Positions 32,341 through 41,171 of a stretch of DNA of 64,000 nt are shown here, piece by piece. Every line of letters begins with the position of its first letter. Positions within the stretch are counted from its first letter, which is position 1. A model generated the notes under the pieces. That model was not told the DNA's origin. It searched no databases and saw only the letters and a program-made list of their open reading frames with translations. The DNA is from Heteroruminococcus sp964369885 (lineage in GTDB: Bacteria; Bacillota; Clostridia; Oscillospirales; Ruminococcaceae): assembly GCA_964369885.1 (NCBI GenBank), contig CAYJGQ010000001.1, positions 1 through 64,000 of the forward strand. Reading direction: 5' to 3'. Made by a program: the position numbers and the translations under genes.

Positions 32341-33282
32341 CTATGCCAAAAGCATCTCGGCAAGGCCTACCACAAGCGGTATTGTTACTATGGATAGCGC
32401 CGTGGATATTGACACAAGCCCTGCTCCATAGCGTGGGTTTGGTCTTCCTGTGCGCTTTGAAAGCAGTATTGTGGCCACCGCCGCCGGTGCCGAGGCCCCT
32501 ATAAAGGTGGATATAAACATCATCTCGCCTGTGGCTGTCCAGTTGCGCACACCCAAAACCCACATCAGGCCAAGTATAACCAGCGGAATTATGACCCCAC
32601 GCAGGGCAATGGCCCACCAGCCGTGGCGGTCGGGCATGAGCTCTTTGGGGGTAAGCCCTGCCAAAAACACCCCCATTATTATCATGGACAGGGTGGTGTT
32701 AAGGGGGGTTAGGTAGTCCAGAAAATCGGTCATAAACAGGGGAAGTTCCACCCCTATGGCAAATAGTATAAAGCTTACCACCACGCTTATTATAGCGGGG
32801 TTTTTTACAAGCCGAATGGGCTCAAGCTTGTACCGGCTTCCGCCTATTTCCTTAATCCAAAATGTCCAGGTAAACACCTGAAACATGGCTATAAATATAG
32901 TGCCAAAAAACATGCCCTGCTCGCCCACTGTGGCATTTATAAGGGGCAGCCCCATAAAGCCTGCATTGCTGGCCGCCGCCGCCACACGCTCCACCGAGTA
33001 GTTTGTGCCCTCACGCTTTGGTATGAGCAGTTTTGCCAGAAAAGTGGACACAAGGTTTATTCCCACCACAATGCCAAGGGCTATAAAAGCATCGGTAACG
33101 CTCAGTGTGTTGCCGGGGCGGGTAAATTCACGCAAAATTATGGCCGGCGCCACAATAAGCAGTATAAGGTTTATGCCGGCTCCGGTGGCTTCTTCGGTAT
33201 AGTATCCCGTTTTGGCGCAGATAACCCCCACCAAAATCAGCATAAACATCATGGCCACCTGACCAATAATTATTGAGGTCAT
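32341..33282 (-). CDS. AEC family transporter (auxin efflux carrier type)
   Basis: The 313-residue membrane protein has about ten hydrophobic helices in a 5+5 arrangement, with the unwound-helix glycine/proline signatures SNAGFMGLPL and GASAPAAVAT (AEC/BASS fold). Bacterial members export or import organic acids such as malate. The start at MTSIIIGQ is set by AGGGAGA. The substrate is unknown. Confidence 0.85.
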   Translation of the reverse strand: MTSIIIGQVAMMFMLILVGVICAKTGYYTEEATGAGINLILLIVAPAIILREFTRPGNTLSVTDAFIALGIVVGINLVSTFLAKLLIPKREGTNYSVERVAAAASNAGFMGLPLINATVGEQGMFFGTIFIAMFQVFTWTFWIKEIGGSRYKLEPIRLVKNPAIISVVVSFILFAIGVELPLFMTDFLDYLTPLNTTLSMIIMGVFLAGLTPKELMPDRHGWWAIALRGVIIPLVILGLMWVLGVRNWTATGEMMFISTFIGASAPAAVATILLSKRTGRPNPRYGAGLVSISTALSIVTIPLVVGLAEMLLA

Positions 33283-33334
33283 ATATACATTTCTCCCTAA
33301 TATTTGTTTCACGCAGGCATGTTTTGCCCTGCCA

Positions 33335-33982
33335 TCAGTCCTCTATAACCGTCATTACAATCAGCAGACCATCCCTCACCTCTATGGTGGCGGTCTGCCC
33401 ATCAACAAAACGGTTGCTCACCCCAAGCGGAAATGCAGTGCTCAGGGTGGCGTCCTCTATATTGTACTCCAGCCCCCGCTCGCACACCCCCACACAGCGC
33501 CCCTCCATGGCAAAAACCGAGAGGTATCCCTCTGTTGGGGGCAGGGTTATGCTGCCATTTTGCAGCAGCCTCAGGGTGGTTTTCTCTCCTATTAGCATCC
33601 CCTCACAGCCACGCTCCAACAAAAAGCGCAGGCTTTGTATATTGGCTATGGTGTGATCAAGCCGTCCGCCCAGGCCGCCCAAAATTACAAAACTGCCGCA
33701 TCCCATCTCAAGCCCTCGGCGCAGTGCCAGCAGGCAGTCGGTGTCATTCTTGTGGGAGGGGTGACGCTCTATTGGTATATCACAGCTTTTGGGCAGGTCG
33801 GCCGAGTCAAAATCTCCCACAATTAGGTGTGGGGTTATGCCCATTTGCTTTGCTCGGTGCATTCCTGCATCGGCTGCAATTATGTAGTCGCTGTCGGTTA
33901 CTGCGCATAGCTTTACATCCCATGGGGTAACGCTACCTGCACAGACCACCACGCATCGTTTTTGTTTATCGTACCTTTCCAT
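33335..33982 (-). CDS. thiN: Thiamine pyrophosphokinase
   Basis: This enzyme makes thiamine pyrophosphate from thiamine and ATP. The 215-residue protein has IIAADAGMHRA, VGDFDSAD (about residues 54-61), the diphosphate site HPSHKNDTD and GGLGGRLDHTIAN, all diagnostic. Its start overlaps the end of rsgA by 17 bases, the translationally coupled arrangement often seen in Firmicutes (rsgA-rpe-thiN); rpe is missing from the usual place between them. Confidence 0.94.
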   Translation of the reverse strand: MERYDKQKRCVVVCAGSVTPWDVKLCAVTDSDYIIAADAGMHRAKQMGITPHLIVGDFDSADLPKSCDIPIERHPSHKNDTDCLLALRRGLEMGCGSFVILGGLGGRLDHTIANIQSLRFLLERGCEGMLIGEKTTLRLLQNGSITLPPTEGYLSVFAMEGRCVGVCERGLEYNIEDATLSTAFPLGVSNRFVDGQTATIEVRDGLLIVMTVIED

Positions 33983-34925
33983 GTCCGCCCCCTGCGCCTG
34001 CCCTTTGTTCTTTTTCTATCTGCCATTTGGGAATTTGGCTGAGCTGTTCATGTAGTTGTAGATAGCTTTGGTGGCGCACCTGTGATATTTCCCCCTGCTC
34101 AAGCGCGCTTAGCACGGCACAACCGCTCTCCTTGGTGTGGCTACATCCCGTAAAGCGGCAGGTGCCTATGTAATCCTCAAACTCGGGGAAACAGTGCTCC
34201 AGCTCGTCGGCCGCCATGCGCTCAAATTTTGCAAAATCTATGGCCGAAAAACCCGGGGTGTCGGCCACATAGCCACCGTTGGGTAGGCGGTAAAGCTCTA
34301 CATGTCGGGTGGTGTGCCGTCCACGTCCAAGCTTTTGGCTTATTTCCCCCGTGTCTATGGAAAGGCCGGGGTGCAGTGCATTTAGCAGGGTGGATTTACC
34401 CACCCCCGAATTTCCGGTGAAGGCGGTGGTTTTGCCACAAAGTTCATCGGCAACCTCGGCCACCCCCTCGCCCAATGGGCTGTTTACCTTTATAACCCTG
34501 TACCCTGCGCCAAGGTATATTTGCTCCTGACGGTCGGGGCAGGCCATATCGGTTTTGCTTATTATTATAAGTGGGGTTATGCCACGGCGGTGGGCAATGG
34601 CCGTCATGGTGTCTATCACCAACGGGTTTGGCAGTGGGGCGGTGGTGGACACCACTATTGCCAAAAGATCAATATTGGCAAGTGGGGGGCGGATAAGGCT
34701 GTTTTTGCGTGGGTCTATCTCGGTAACGGTGCCCACACCCGGCGCCGATATCTCTATTGTCACCCTATCGCCCACATAGGGGCTGACCCCTTCCTTGCGA
34801 AAGAGGCCCCGTGCCCTGCATACAATGCGTCCGCTGTCGGTATCCACCTCATAAAACCCACCGCTGAGTTTTACAATTCTACCCTTTAGCCTTTGCGCAT
34901 TTTTTCCCTGCTCTGTACGGCTCAT
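33966..34925 (-). CDS. rsgA: Ribosome small subunit-dependent GTPase A
   Basis: The 319-residue circularly permuted GTPase helps 30S subunit maturation. It has an N-terminal OB domain (about residues 10-75), G4 (SKTD) before G1 (TGNSGVGKSTLLN, near 172-184), G3 (DTPGF) and a C-terminal zinc domain with CRFTGCSHTKESGC. Length and order are standard. It follows prkC after 17 bases in the conserved stp-prkC-rsgA cluster. Confidence 0.96.
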   Translation of the reverse strand: MSRTEQGKNAQRLKGRIVKLSGGFYEVDTDSGRIVCRARGLFRKEGVSPYVGDRVTIEISAPGVGTVTEIDPRKNSLIRPPLANIDLLAIVVSTTAPLPNPLVIDTMTAIAHRRGITPLIIISKTDMACPDRQEQIYLGAGYRVIKVNSPLGEGVAEVADELCGKTTAFTGNSGVGKSTLLNALHPGLSIDTGEISQKLGRGRHTTRHVELYRLPNGGYVADTPGFSAIDFAKFERMAADELEHCFPEFEDYIGTCRFTGCSHTKESGCAVLSALEQGEISQVRHQSYLQLHEQLSQIPKWQIEKEQRAGAGGGHGKVR

Positions 34926-34942
34926 ATTTATGCTCCGTTTCT

Positions 34943-36889
34943 TTACCAGTTTGCAAAATCATCGGAATAATCCTTGGTGCGCACCACGCTTTCATCGTCG
35001 AAGTTTACCATATAGGCCATATACTCCACACCATCAAGGTAAATTGTTACATCGCTTATGCCATCCCCCTGAAGGGTTATCTGCCATACACGCTGCTCGC
35101 TGGGCACAAGGTCAACCTCCCGTAGGAAGTCGCCGTCACGCTCGGCCGTCAGGGTTACCTCATGGGTGATAAGTTCGGGCAGTCGCACAAGTATATCCAG
35201 CGAATCTACGGCCTCATCGCCCGAGCTTACGGTAAGCTGTATCGAGCTACCCTCGGTAAACATGGTGCCGCCGTCGGGGGTTTGGCTTATAACCTCGCCC
35301 TCGTCATAGTACTCGCTTTGCTGTCTTGACACATCAACCTCAAAACCTGCGTCCTCAAGAATTTCAACCGCATCATCCTCGTATTCATCGGTTACGTCGG
35401 GCACCTCCACCAGCATTTTGTCCGAGCCACGGCTTACATAAACCGTAACACTTGTGCCCGTGCTTACCTGAGAGTTTGGCCCCGGCTCGGTACGTACAAC
35501 ATAGCCCTCCTGCACCGTGTCGGACTCCACGCTTACCTCGGAGTACTCAAGCCCCAGTTCGTTTAGTCCCACATAAACCGTGGTGGCCTCCTGCCCTGCG
35601 TATGAGGGTATGGTAACAATCTGGGCGCCGCCGCTTACAATTACGGTGATGGTTGAACCCTTTTTAAGGGTAGGCACCGAGCTTGGCGACTGGGACATTA
35701 TAGTGCCTGCCGCATAGTCGGCGCTGGGGCGGGTTTCCTCAATGACTATATTAAAGTTATCGGCATATTGCGGGGTACTGCTTACAACCTCGTAGCTCAT
35801 GCCCACAAGGTCGGGCAGCGCAATGTTTTCAACCTCGGCAAATGGGTCGGCAATCATGACCATAACCGTTACAAATATAATGGTTGCCACCACAAATGCA
35901 ATTGTAATTCCTGTTAGCACAGGCAAAATTGGGGTGCCTTTTTTCATATCCTCTTTCTCCTTTTTCTTCTCACGCCCACGCTTTTTAGGCGGAGTAGGTG
36001 GGGGAGCGGTGGGTGTTGGGGCCGGGGCAGGGATGGACTGCTGGCCCTCCTCGCTTTCGCCCTCGGGGTTTTTTCTAAAGCGGTCAATACTGCGTAGCAT
36101 CTCGGCCGCCGAGCGGTAGCGCTGTCCTGCCTGTTTTTCCATGGCCACAAGGGTTATGGCCTCCAGTGTTGGGGGTATGTCGGGGTTTATGGCAGTGGGG
36201 GGAACTGCCTCGGATTCGATCTGCTTTATGGCCACCGACACGGGGCTGTCGGCCTCAAATGGCAGTTTGCCTGTCAGCATTTCGTACAGCATTACACCCA
36301 CCGAGTATATGTCGGTTGAGGCGTCGGTTTGCTCGCCACGGGCCTGCTCGGGGCTGATGTAGTGCACCGAGCCCACCGCCTGATCGGAGGTTTGGCGTAC
36401 AGGTGTGCGGGAAAGCTGTGCAATGCCAAAATCGGTTATTTTTACGGTGCCGTCACGCAGTAGCATGATGTTGTGGGGTTTTATGTCCTGATGTATTATG
36501 CCCTTGTCATGGGCATGGCCCAGTCCGCGCAGAATTTGCACCACAAAGTGCACCGCCATTTTCCAGCCTATGCGTCCCTCTTGCTCAATATATTCTTTAA
36601 GGGTTATGCCCTCAATATGCTCCATAACAATACAGGGTTGGTCGCCCATTGCAACGTCGTACACCTGCACAATGTTGGGGTGCGAAAGCATGGAAACCGC
36701 CTTGCTTTCGTTGCGAAAACGGTTTACAAACTCAGGGTTTCCCACATGCTCTTTGCGCAGAGCTTTAATGGCCACCACCTTGTTTTCCTCAAGATCTTTG
36801 GCGCGGTAGACGTTGGACATTCCTCCAACCCCTATAAGCTGCATTATTTCGTAGCGTCCGCCAAACTGTTTTCCTACCAAGTTTTCCAT
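34943..36889 (-). CDS. prkC: PASTA-domain Ser/Thr protein kinase
   Basis: This membrane kinase senses muropeptides or lipid II and controls cell wall growth and dormancy. Of 648 residues, 1-275 are the kinase domain (GVGGMSNVYRAKD P-loop, VAIKALRK catalytic lysine, DFGIAQLS), 285-315 a Pro-rich charged linker, about 318-345 one membrane helix, and about 350-570 three or so extracellular PASTA repeats with a further C-terminal segment. The catalytic loop reads IIHQDIKPHN, with Gln where most family members have Arg (HRD), so activation may be less dependent on loop phosphorylation. It is paired with phosphatase stp. Confidence 0.95.
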   Translation of the reverse strand: MENLVGKQFGGRYEIMQLIGVGGMSNVYRAKDLEENKVVAIKALRKEHVGNPEFVNRFRNESKAVSMLSHPNIVQVYDVAMGDQPCIVMEHIEGITLKEYIEQEGRIGWKMAVHFVVQILRGLGHAHDKGIIHQDIKPHNIMLLRDGTVKITDFGIAQLSRTPVRQTSDQAVGSVHYISPEQARGEQTDASTDIYSVGVMLYEMLTGKLPFEADSPVSVAIKQIESEAVPPTAINPDIPPTLEAITLVAMEKQAGQRYRSAAEMLRSIDRFRKNPEGESEEGQQSIPAPAPTPTAPPPTPPKKRGREKKKEKEDMKKGTPILPVLTGITIAFVVATIIFVTVMVMIADPFAEVENIALPDLVGMSYEVVSSTPQYADNFNIVIEETRPSADYAAGTIMSQSPSSVPTLKKGSTITVIVSGGAQIVTIPSYAGQEATTVYVGLNELGLEYSEVSVESDTVQEGYVVRTEPGPNSQVSTGTSVTVYVSRGSDKMLVEVPDVTDEYEDDAVEILEDAGFEVDVSRQQSEYYDEGEVISQTPDGGTMFTEGSSIQLTVSSGDEAVDSLDILVRLPELITHEVTLTAERDGDFLREVDLVPSEQRVWQITLQGDGISDVTIYLDGVEYMAYMVNFDDESVVRTKDYSDDFANW

Positions 36890-36969
36890 AAGTTATAAAT
36901 TTCCTTTCCACCTGCACAGGGCCCCTCCCTGTGTGGCTTCGAATAGATGTATAGTCAAAAAATATCCTG

Positions 36970-37698
36970 TTACTCGCTGTAAAACAGCATAGCTGTTATG
37001 TTATCCTCGCCGCCTTGGTCGTTTGCACTGTCGATAAGGCATTTTGCGTTTTGGTTTTGCACCGCAAGATGGCAAAGCTGTGGAATATCCTGCTGTGGCA
37101 CCATGTTATGAAATCCGTCGGAGCACAAAAGAAGTATATCGTCCTCTAAAAACTCACTCTCGCCCCATTCTATTTTAACCCCCTGCGCCACACCAAGTGC
37201 TCGGGTGATGTAGTGGCGCTCGGGGTGATGTTCGGCCTCGTCCTTTGTTATCTTGCCTTTGTCCACCATTTCCTGCACCAAACTGTGGTCCCTTGTCAGG
37301 GGGTGTAGCTCCTGCCCCCTTATTAGGTAAATGCGGCTGTCGCCCACATGGCATAGTGTGGCAAGGTTGTCCTGCACCACCGCCAGCACCAGTGTGCATC
37401 CCATACCGCTTAGGGTGGGGTCATCGGCTGCTCGGCTGTATATCTCGGCATTGGCCGTCATTACGGCCGACTCTATTAGGTTTTTCAGTCCCCTTGCATC
37501 AAGCTTGCGGTCGGGGCGGCGGCCAAATGTGCGCTCTATGGCCGTTTTTGCAAGCTCGGCCGCCGTTTCGCCCCCATTGTGACCACCCATGCCGTCGCAC
37601 ACAAATCCGTAGGCCAGCCCCTCTGCACTGCCCCCATAGTTATCCTGATTTGCACTGCGCACCATCCCTGTGTGACTGCCACACAACAGTTTCAACAT
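36970..37698 (-). CDS. stp: PP2C-type protein phosphatase, partner of the PASTA kinase
   Basis: The 242-residue Mn-dependent Ser/Thr phosphatase has SANQDNYG, VCDGMGGHNGGE (about residues 40-51), VGDSRIYL and the C-terminal GGEDNITAML. The start at MLKLLCGSHTG follows GGAGGAAAA; the upstream extension has no homology. It removes phosphates put on by PrkC. It lies between rlmN and prkC, the conserved position. Confidence 0.95.
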   Translation of the reverse strand: MLKLLCGSHTGMVRSANQDNYGGSAEGLAYGFVCDGMGGHNGGETAAELAKTAIERTFGRRPDRKLDARGLKNLIESAVMTANAEIYSRAADDPTLSGMGCTLVLAVVQDNLATLCHVGDSRIYLIRGQELHPLTRDHSLVQEMVDKGKITKDEAEHHPERHYITRALGVAQGVKIEWGESEFLEDDILLLCSDGFHNMVPQQDIPQLCHLAVQNQNAKCLIDSANDQGGEDNITAMLFYSE

Positions 37699-37741
37699 CT
37701 TTTTCCTCCATTCTGCCCAAACCCAAGGTGAAAAGGCCCCG

Positions 37742-38803
37742 TCACAGAGTAGTATTTTGCAGGCATTCGCCCTCACACTGTGAAAGCTCCTCCCGTCTTA
37801 GCTGTCCGCAGGCGGCCGATATGTCGCTTCCCAGTTCTCGGCGCACCGTTGCATTTATCCCAAGGCGGCATAGTTCCCGCCTAAAGCGTTCCACCGCAAG
37901 GGGGGTGCTGCGTTTGTTGCCACGCTCCCTCACGGGGTTTACAGGTATTAGGTTTACATGGCAGTTCATACCACGCAGTAGCTCGGCCAATTTTGTGGCC
38001 TCGGCCTTGCTGTCGTTCACACCATCTATTAGGGCATATTCAAAGGACACACGCCGTCCCGTTATGGCAAAATATCGCTTGCAGGCACGCAGTAAACTTG
38101 CTATGTTGTGCCGACGGTTTATCGGCATTATCTCGCTTCGGGTGTTGTCGTCGGTGGCATGAAGCGACACCGAGAGGGTAAGTCCCAACTTTTCATCGGC
38201 CAAATCATCTATTTTATCTACAAGCCCACAGGTCGAGAGCGAAACATGGCGCAAGCTCATCCCCATGCCCCGTGGGTCGCTTAGTATTTGCAAAAAGCTC
38301 AGCACATTGTCGTAATTGTCCAGCGGTTCGCCTATTCCCATCAGCACCACCGAGCCTATCGGTTTTTTGCTGTGGGCGGCCGCAACATATATTTGATCAA
38401 GCATCTCACCCGGGGTGAGGTCACGCTCAAGCCCACCTATTGTCGAGGCGCAAAATCCGCACCCCTGCCTGCACCCCACCTGTGTAGATATACATAGGCT
38501 GTTTGCATGATGATAGCTCATAAGCACGGCCTCAACGCATCGGCCGTCGCCCAGTGCAAAGAGGTATTTTCGGGTATCGTCTATTTCCGAGCGTTGTTCA
38601 CGCTCCACACGCACACCGGCCAAAACACATTTTTCGGCAAGGGTTTGGCGCAGGGGCAGGGGCAGGTTTTTCATTTCGTCAAAACTACCCACCTGTTTTT
38701 TGTGCAGCCAGTCAAAAATTTGTGCGGTGCGAAATTTGGGCAAAGACAGCTCGCAGAGGAAGTCTTGAAGTTGTGTGAAGGTCATGCTTTTTATATCTAC
38801 CAT
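37742..38803 (-). CDS. rlmN: 23S rRNA/tRNA (adenine-C2) methyltransferase RlmN
   Basis: This radical-SAM enzyme methylates C2 of A2503 in 23S rRNA and A37 in some tRNAs. The 353-residue protein has CRQGCGFC (the CxxxCxxC cluster motif, about residues 118-125), GIGEPLDNYD and a C-terminal conserved cysteine used in the ping-pong mechanism. The start at MVDIKSMT follows AAGGAGG; the longer frame runs through a GC-rich non-coding spacer. It is followed by stp after 43 bases. Confidence 0.96.
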   Translation of the reverse strand: MVDIKSMTFTQLQDFLCELSLPKFRTAQIFDWLHKKQVGSFDEMKNLPLPLRQTLAEKCVLAGVRVEREQRSEIDDTRKYLFALGDGRCVEAVLMSYHHANSLCISTQVGCRQGCGFCASTIGGLERDLTPGEMLDQIYVAAAHSKKPIGSVVLMGIGEPLDNYDNVLSFLQILSDPRGMGMSLRHVSLSTCGLVDKIDDLADEKLGLTLSVSLHATDDNTRSEIMPINRRHNIASLLRACKRYFAITGRRVSFEYALIDGVNDSKAEATKLAELLRGMNCHVNLIPVNPVRERGNKRSTPLAVERFRRELCRLGINATVRRELGSDISAACGQLRREELSQCEGECLQNTTL

Positions 38804-38859
38804 CTTTCTTCCTCCTTTTGGTTTTGGGTTTTGTTTGGGGTTTTGGGGTGGTGGGTGTG

Positions 38860-38945
38860 GGGGGAGGTGGGCTGATGCCCATGGAGTGGGCTGATGCCCG
38901 GTGAGCCCCCCGCCGCGCCAGGACGCAAACAAAACCCAAATTTGC
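38860..38945. repeat. GC-rich element with internal duplication, between rsmB and rlmN
   Basis: GTGGGCTGATGCCC occurs twice in a row (about 38867-38880 and 38886-38899) and is followed by GGTGAGCCCCCCGCCGCGC. The second half matches a stretch after tex (about 26894-26925). It lies in the short gap between two otherwise tightly packed genes. Confidence 0.45.
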
Positions 38946-38958
38946 CGCCTTTAAAGTC

Positions 38959-40266
38959 TTAGTCCCTTTTCATTGCCGCAATAAAAAATCCATCGCAGTC
39001 AAGTGGGTGGTTTAGGAGGGTTACGCAGTCTTCCTCACCCAGTATGGCCGGCAGTGGGTGGGGGGAAAACTGTGGGTTATCCCTCAAAAAGTTTTGTACC
39101 ACCTGCTCATTTTCGGCAGGGTTTAGGGTGCAGGTGGAGTATATAAGCCGACCGCCGCTTTTTACATACCTGCTCGAGGTGTTTAGTATCTCGGCTTGTA
39201 GGGTGGGCAGCTCGGCAAAGCTGTCGGGGGTTTTGTAGCGTATATCGGGTTTGCGGCGCAGTACCCCAATGCCCGAGCAGGGCACATCGCAGAGCACGCG
39301 ATCAAACTGTCCACGCTGTGGGTCAAACTGTGAGGCATCGGCGGCGTCGGCCTTAATGCAGTCAAGCCCCAGCCGCAGGGCCCCCTTGGTTATAAGCTCC
39401 ACGCGCGACGGGTGAAGCTCCAGCGAGAGCAGGCGACCCTTGTTTTGCATATGCTGTGCCGCCGTAAAGGATTTGCCCCCGGGTGCGGCGCAAACGTCCA
39501 GCACCGCCATGTCGGGTTGCGGGTCCAGTGCCATTATGGTTAGCTGTGAGGCCAAATCCTGCACATGAAACATCCCCTGCAAAAATGGGTCGGTGCGGCG
39601 AAGATCGCCCCCCATTCCCCCCACCACACGCAGGGCGTTTGGCAACTCGGGCAGGGTGGTGGTTTGTATTTCGTATTTTTCAAGCTCGGTTTGCAGTGCT
39701 TGTGGGGTTGTTTTGGTGGTGTTCACACGCAAAAATATGGGGGCACTGCCGTGGGAGGCGGCCAAAAACTTTTGCACCTCCTCCTGCCCATAGGCCCGAA
39801 TAAGCATGGCCACTGTTTGTTCTGCCACCGAAAACTCGGCCGACATCCGTGCCGAGTGTGGCCCTTTGGGCAGGGGTATTGCCTTTTCACTGCGCAAAAA
39901 TGATCTAAGCACTCCGTTTACCAGCCCCGAGGCCTTTGGCTGTTTTAGTTTGCGTGTAAGTTCCACGGCCTGATGCAGTACCGCCCGCTCGGGGGTGTCG
40001 GTGTAAAGCAGTTCGTAAACGGCGGTTTTTAGTATGCACAAAACAGCAGGGGAGAGCTTGCGCAGTTTTGTTGAACACAGTGGGGCAATACAGCACTCAA
40101 GGGTCAGCTCACGCTCAAGCACGCCGTAAAACAGCAGTGATGCGTAGGCGCTGTCCCGTGGGTCAAGCCCGCTTTTTTTAAGTGCTGAGTCCAGTACAAG
40201 GTTTGAGTAACCCTGTCCTGCCTTCATGCGCACAAGGGTTTTTATGCAAAGTTCTCTGGAGGTCAT
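38959..40266 (-). CDS. rsmB: 16S rRNA (cytosine-C5-)-methyltransferase RsmB
   Basis: The enzyme methylates C967 of 16S rRNA. Of 435 residues, 1-140 form the NusB-like RNA-binding domain and 150-435 the SAM-dependent catalytic domain with DVCAAPGGKSF (about 246-256), DVPCSGIGVLRRKPD (first catalytic cysteine) and YSTCTLNPAENE (second). It lies in the conserved fmt-rsmB-rlmN order, with a zinc peptidase gene inserted between fmt and rsmB. Confidence 0.95.
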   Translation of the reverse strand: MTSRELCIKTLVRMKAGQGYSNLVLDSALKKSGLDPRDSAYASLLFYGVLERELTLECCIAPLCSTKLRKLSPAVLCILKTAVYELLYTDTPERAVLHQAVELTRKLKQPKASGLVNGVLRSFLRSEKAIPLPKGPHSARMSAEFSVAEQTVAMLIRAYGQEEVQKFLAASHGSAPIFLRVNTTKTTPQALQTELEKYEIQTTTLPELPNALRVVGGMGGDLRRTDPFLQGMFHVQDLASQLTIMALDPQPDMAVLDVCAAPGGKSFTAAQHMQNKGRLLSLELHPSRVELITKGALRLGLDCIKADAADASQFDPQRGQFDRVLCDVPCSGIGVLRRKPDIRYKTPDSFAELPTLQAEILNTSSRYVKSGGRLIYSTCTLNPAENEQVVQNFLRDNPQFSPHPLPAILGEEDCVTLLNHPLDCDGFFIAAMKRD

Positions 40267-40291
40267 GGTTGGTCATCCTTTCGGTGGGCGG

Positions 40292-40987
40292 TCAGTCCCT
40301 GCTGCGTCCGCCAAACAGTAGGAGCAGGCGCAAAAGCTGTGCTAATGATACAATAAGCGCCGCAACATAGGTCATGGCGGCGGCCGACAACACCTTGCGT
40401 GTGCCGGCAAGCTCCTCGGCGGTTAGTATTCCTTGGCTGTCAAGTGTGGCTATTGCACGACTGCTGGCATTAAATTCTACCGGCAGTGTGACAAGCTGAA
40501 ACACCGCCACAAGCGAAAACAGCAGTATGCCCACCGTTACAAGCGGTTCTATGCTCAGGAAAAACCCTAAAAATATCAGGGGGATGGACAGCGTAGAGCC
40601 TATGTTTGTCATGGGTATTATGGCGGCACGCAGTTTCATGGGGGCATAACTTTGGGCGTACTGTATGGCATGTCCTACCTCGTGGGCGGCCACTCCAACA
40701 GCGGCAATCGACTGGCTGTTGTACACCCCGTCGGACAAACGCACAACATTATCCCGTGGGTCAAAGTGGTCGGTCAGCTTGCCTGCTGTTTGCTCTATGC
40801 GCACATACGACAGGCCGTTTAGGTCGAGTATGCGCCGTGCGGCATCGTGACCACTCAGCCCACGCATGGTGCGGCTTTTGGAGAATTTTGTGTAGGTTGA
40901 ATTGACCTTGTACTGGGCCCAAAGTGACAAAAGCAGTGCCGGAACCACCAGTATGAAGTAATATGCATCAAAGCCGTAAAAAAGCAA
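40292..40987 (-). CDS. Zinc metallopeptidase, YugP type
   Basis: The 231-residue membrane protein has the zinc-protease motif AAHEVGHAIQYA (about residues 95-106) and about four hydrophobic segments, including an N-terminal one (4-22) and two near 120-165. Bacillus YugP is the nearest known relative; its substrate is unknown. The start is TTG, preceded by AAGGATG. It sits inside the fmt-rsmB order, where it is commonly found in Clostridia, and has a probable own promoter with an extended -10 box. Confidence 0.88.
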   Translation of the reverse strand: MLFYGFDAYYFILVVPALLLSLWAQYKVNSTYTKFSKSRTMRGLSGHDAARRILDLNGLSYVRIEQTAGKLTDHFDPRDNVVRLSDGVYNSQSIAAVGVAAHEVGHAIQYAQSYAPMKLRAAIIPMTNIGSTLSIPLIFLGFFLSIEPLVTVGILLFSLVAVFQLVTLPVEFNASSRAIATLDSQGILTAEELAGTRKVLSAAAMTYVAALIVSLAQLLRLLLLFGGRSRD

Positions 40988-41117
40988 AAGATCACATCCT
41001 TAATAAAACTTTTTTTGGGGTCGGTTCTATAAATACAGGTTAGGTGTACAGCTAAGGCAAACATACAACCGTCAAAAATATAATACGGTGCATTTTTGCC
41101 AATTTTACTAAACCCAA

Positions 41118-41126
41118 ATTATAGCA
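41118..41126 (-). promoter_or_regulatory. Extended -10 promoter before the YugP-type gene
   Basis: On the minus strand TGCTATAAT, a TGn-TATAAT extended -10 box, lies in the 184-base gap between fmt and the peptidase gene. No good -35 box is present. Confidence 0.5.
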
Positions 41127-41171
41127 TAGGTATATGAACAAGGTATGAATAACGCCCTTATCGCTCCCTTA

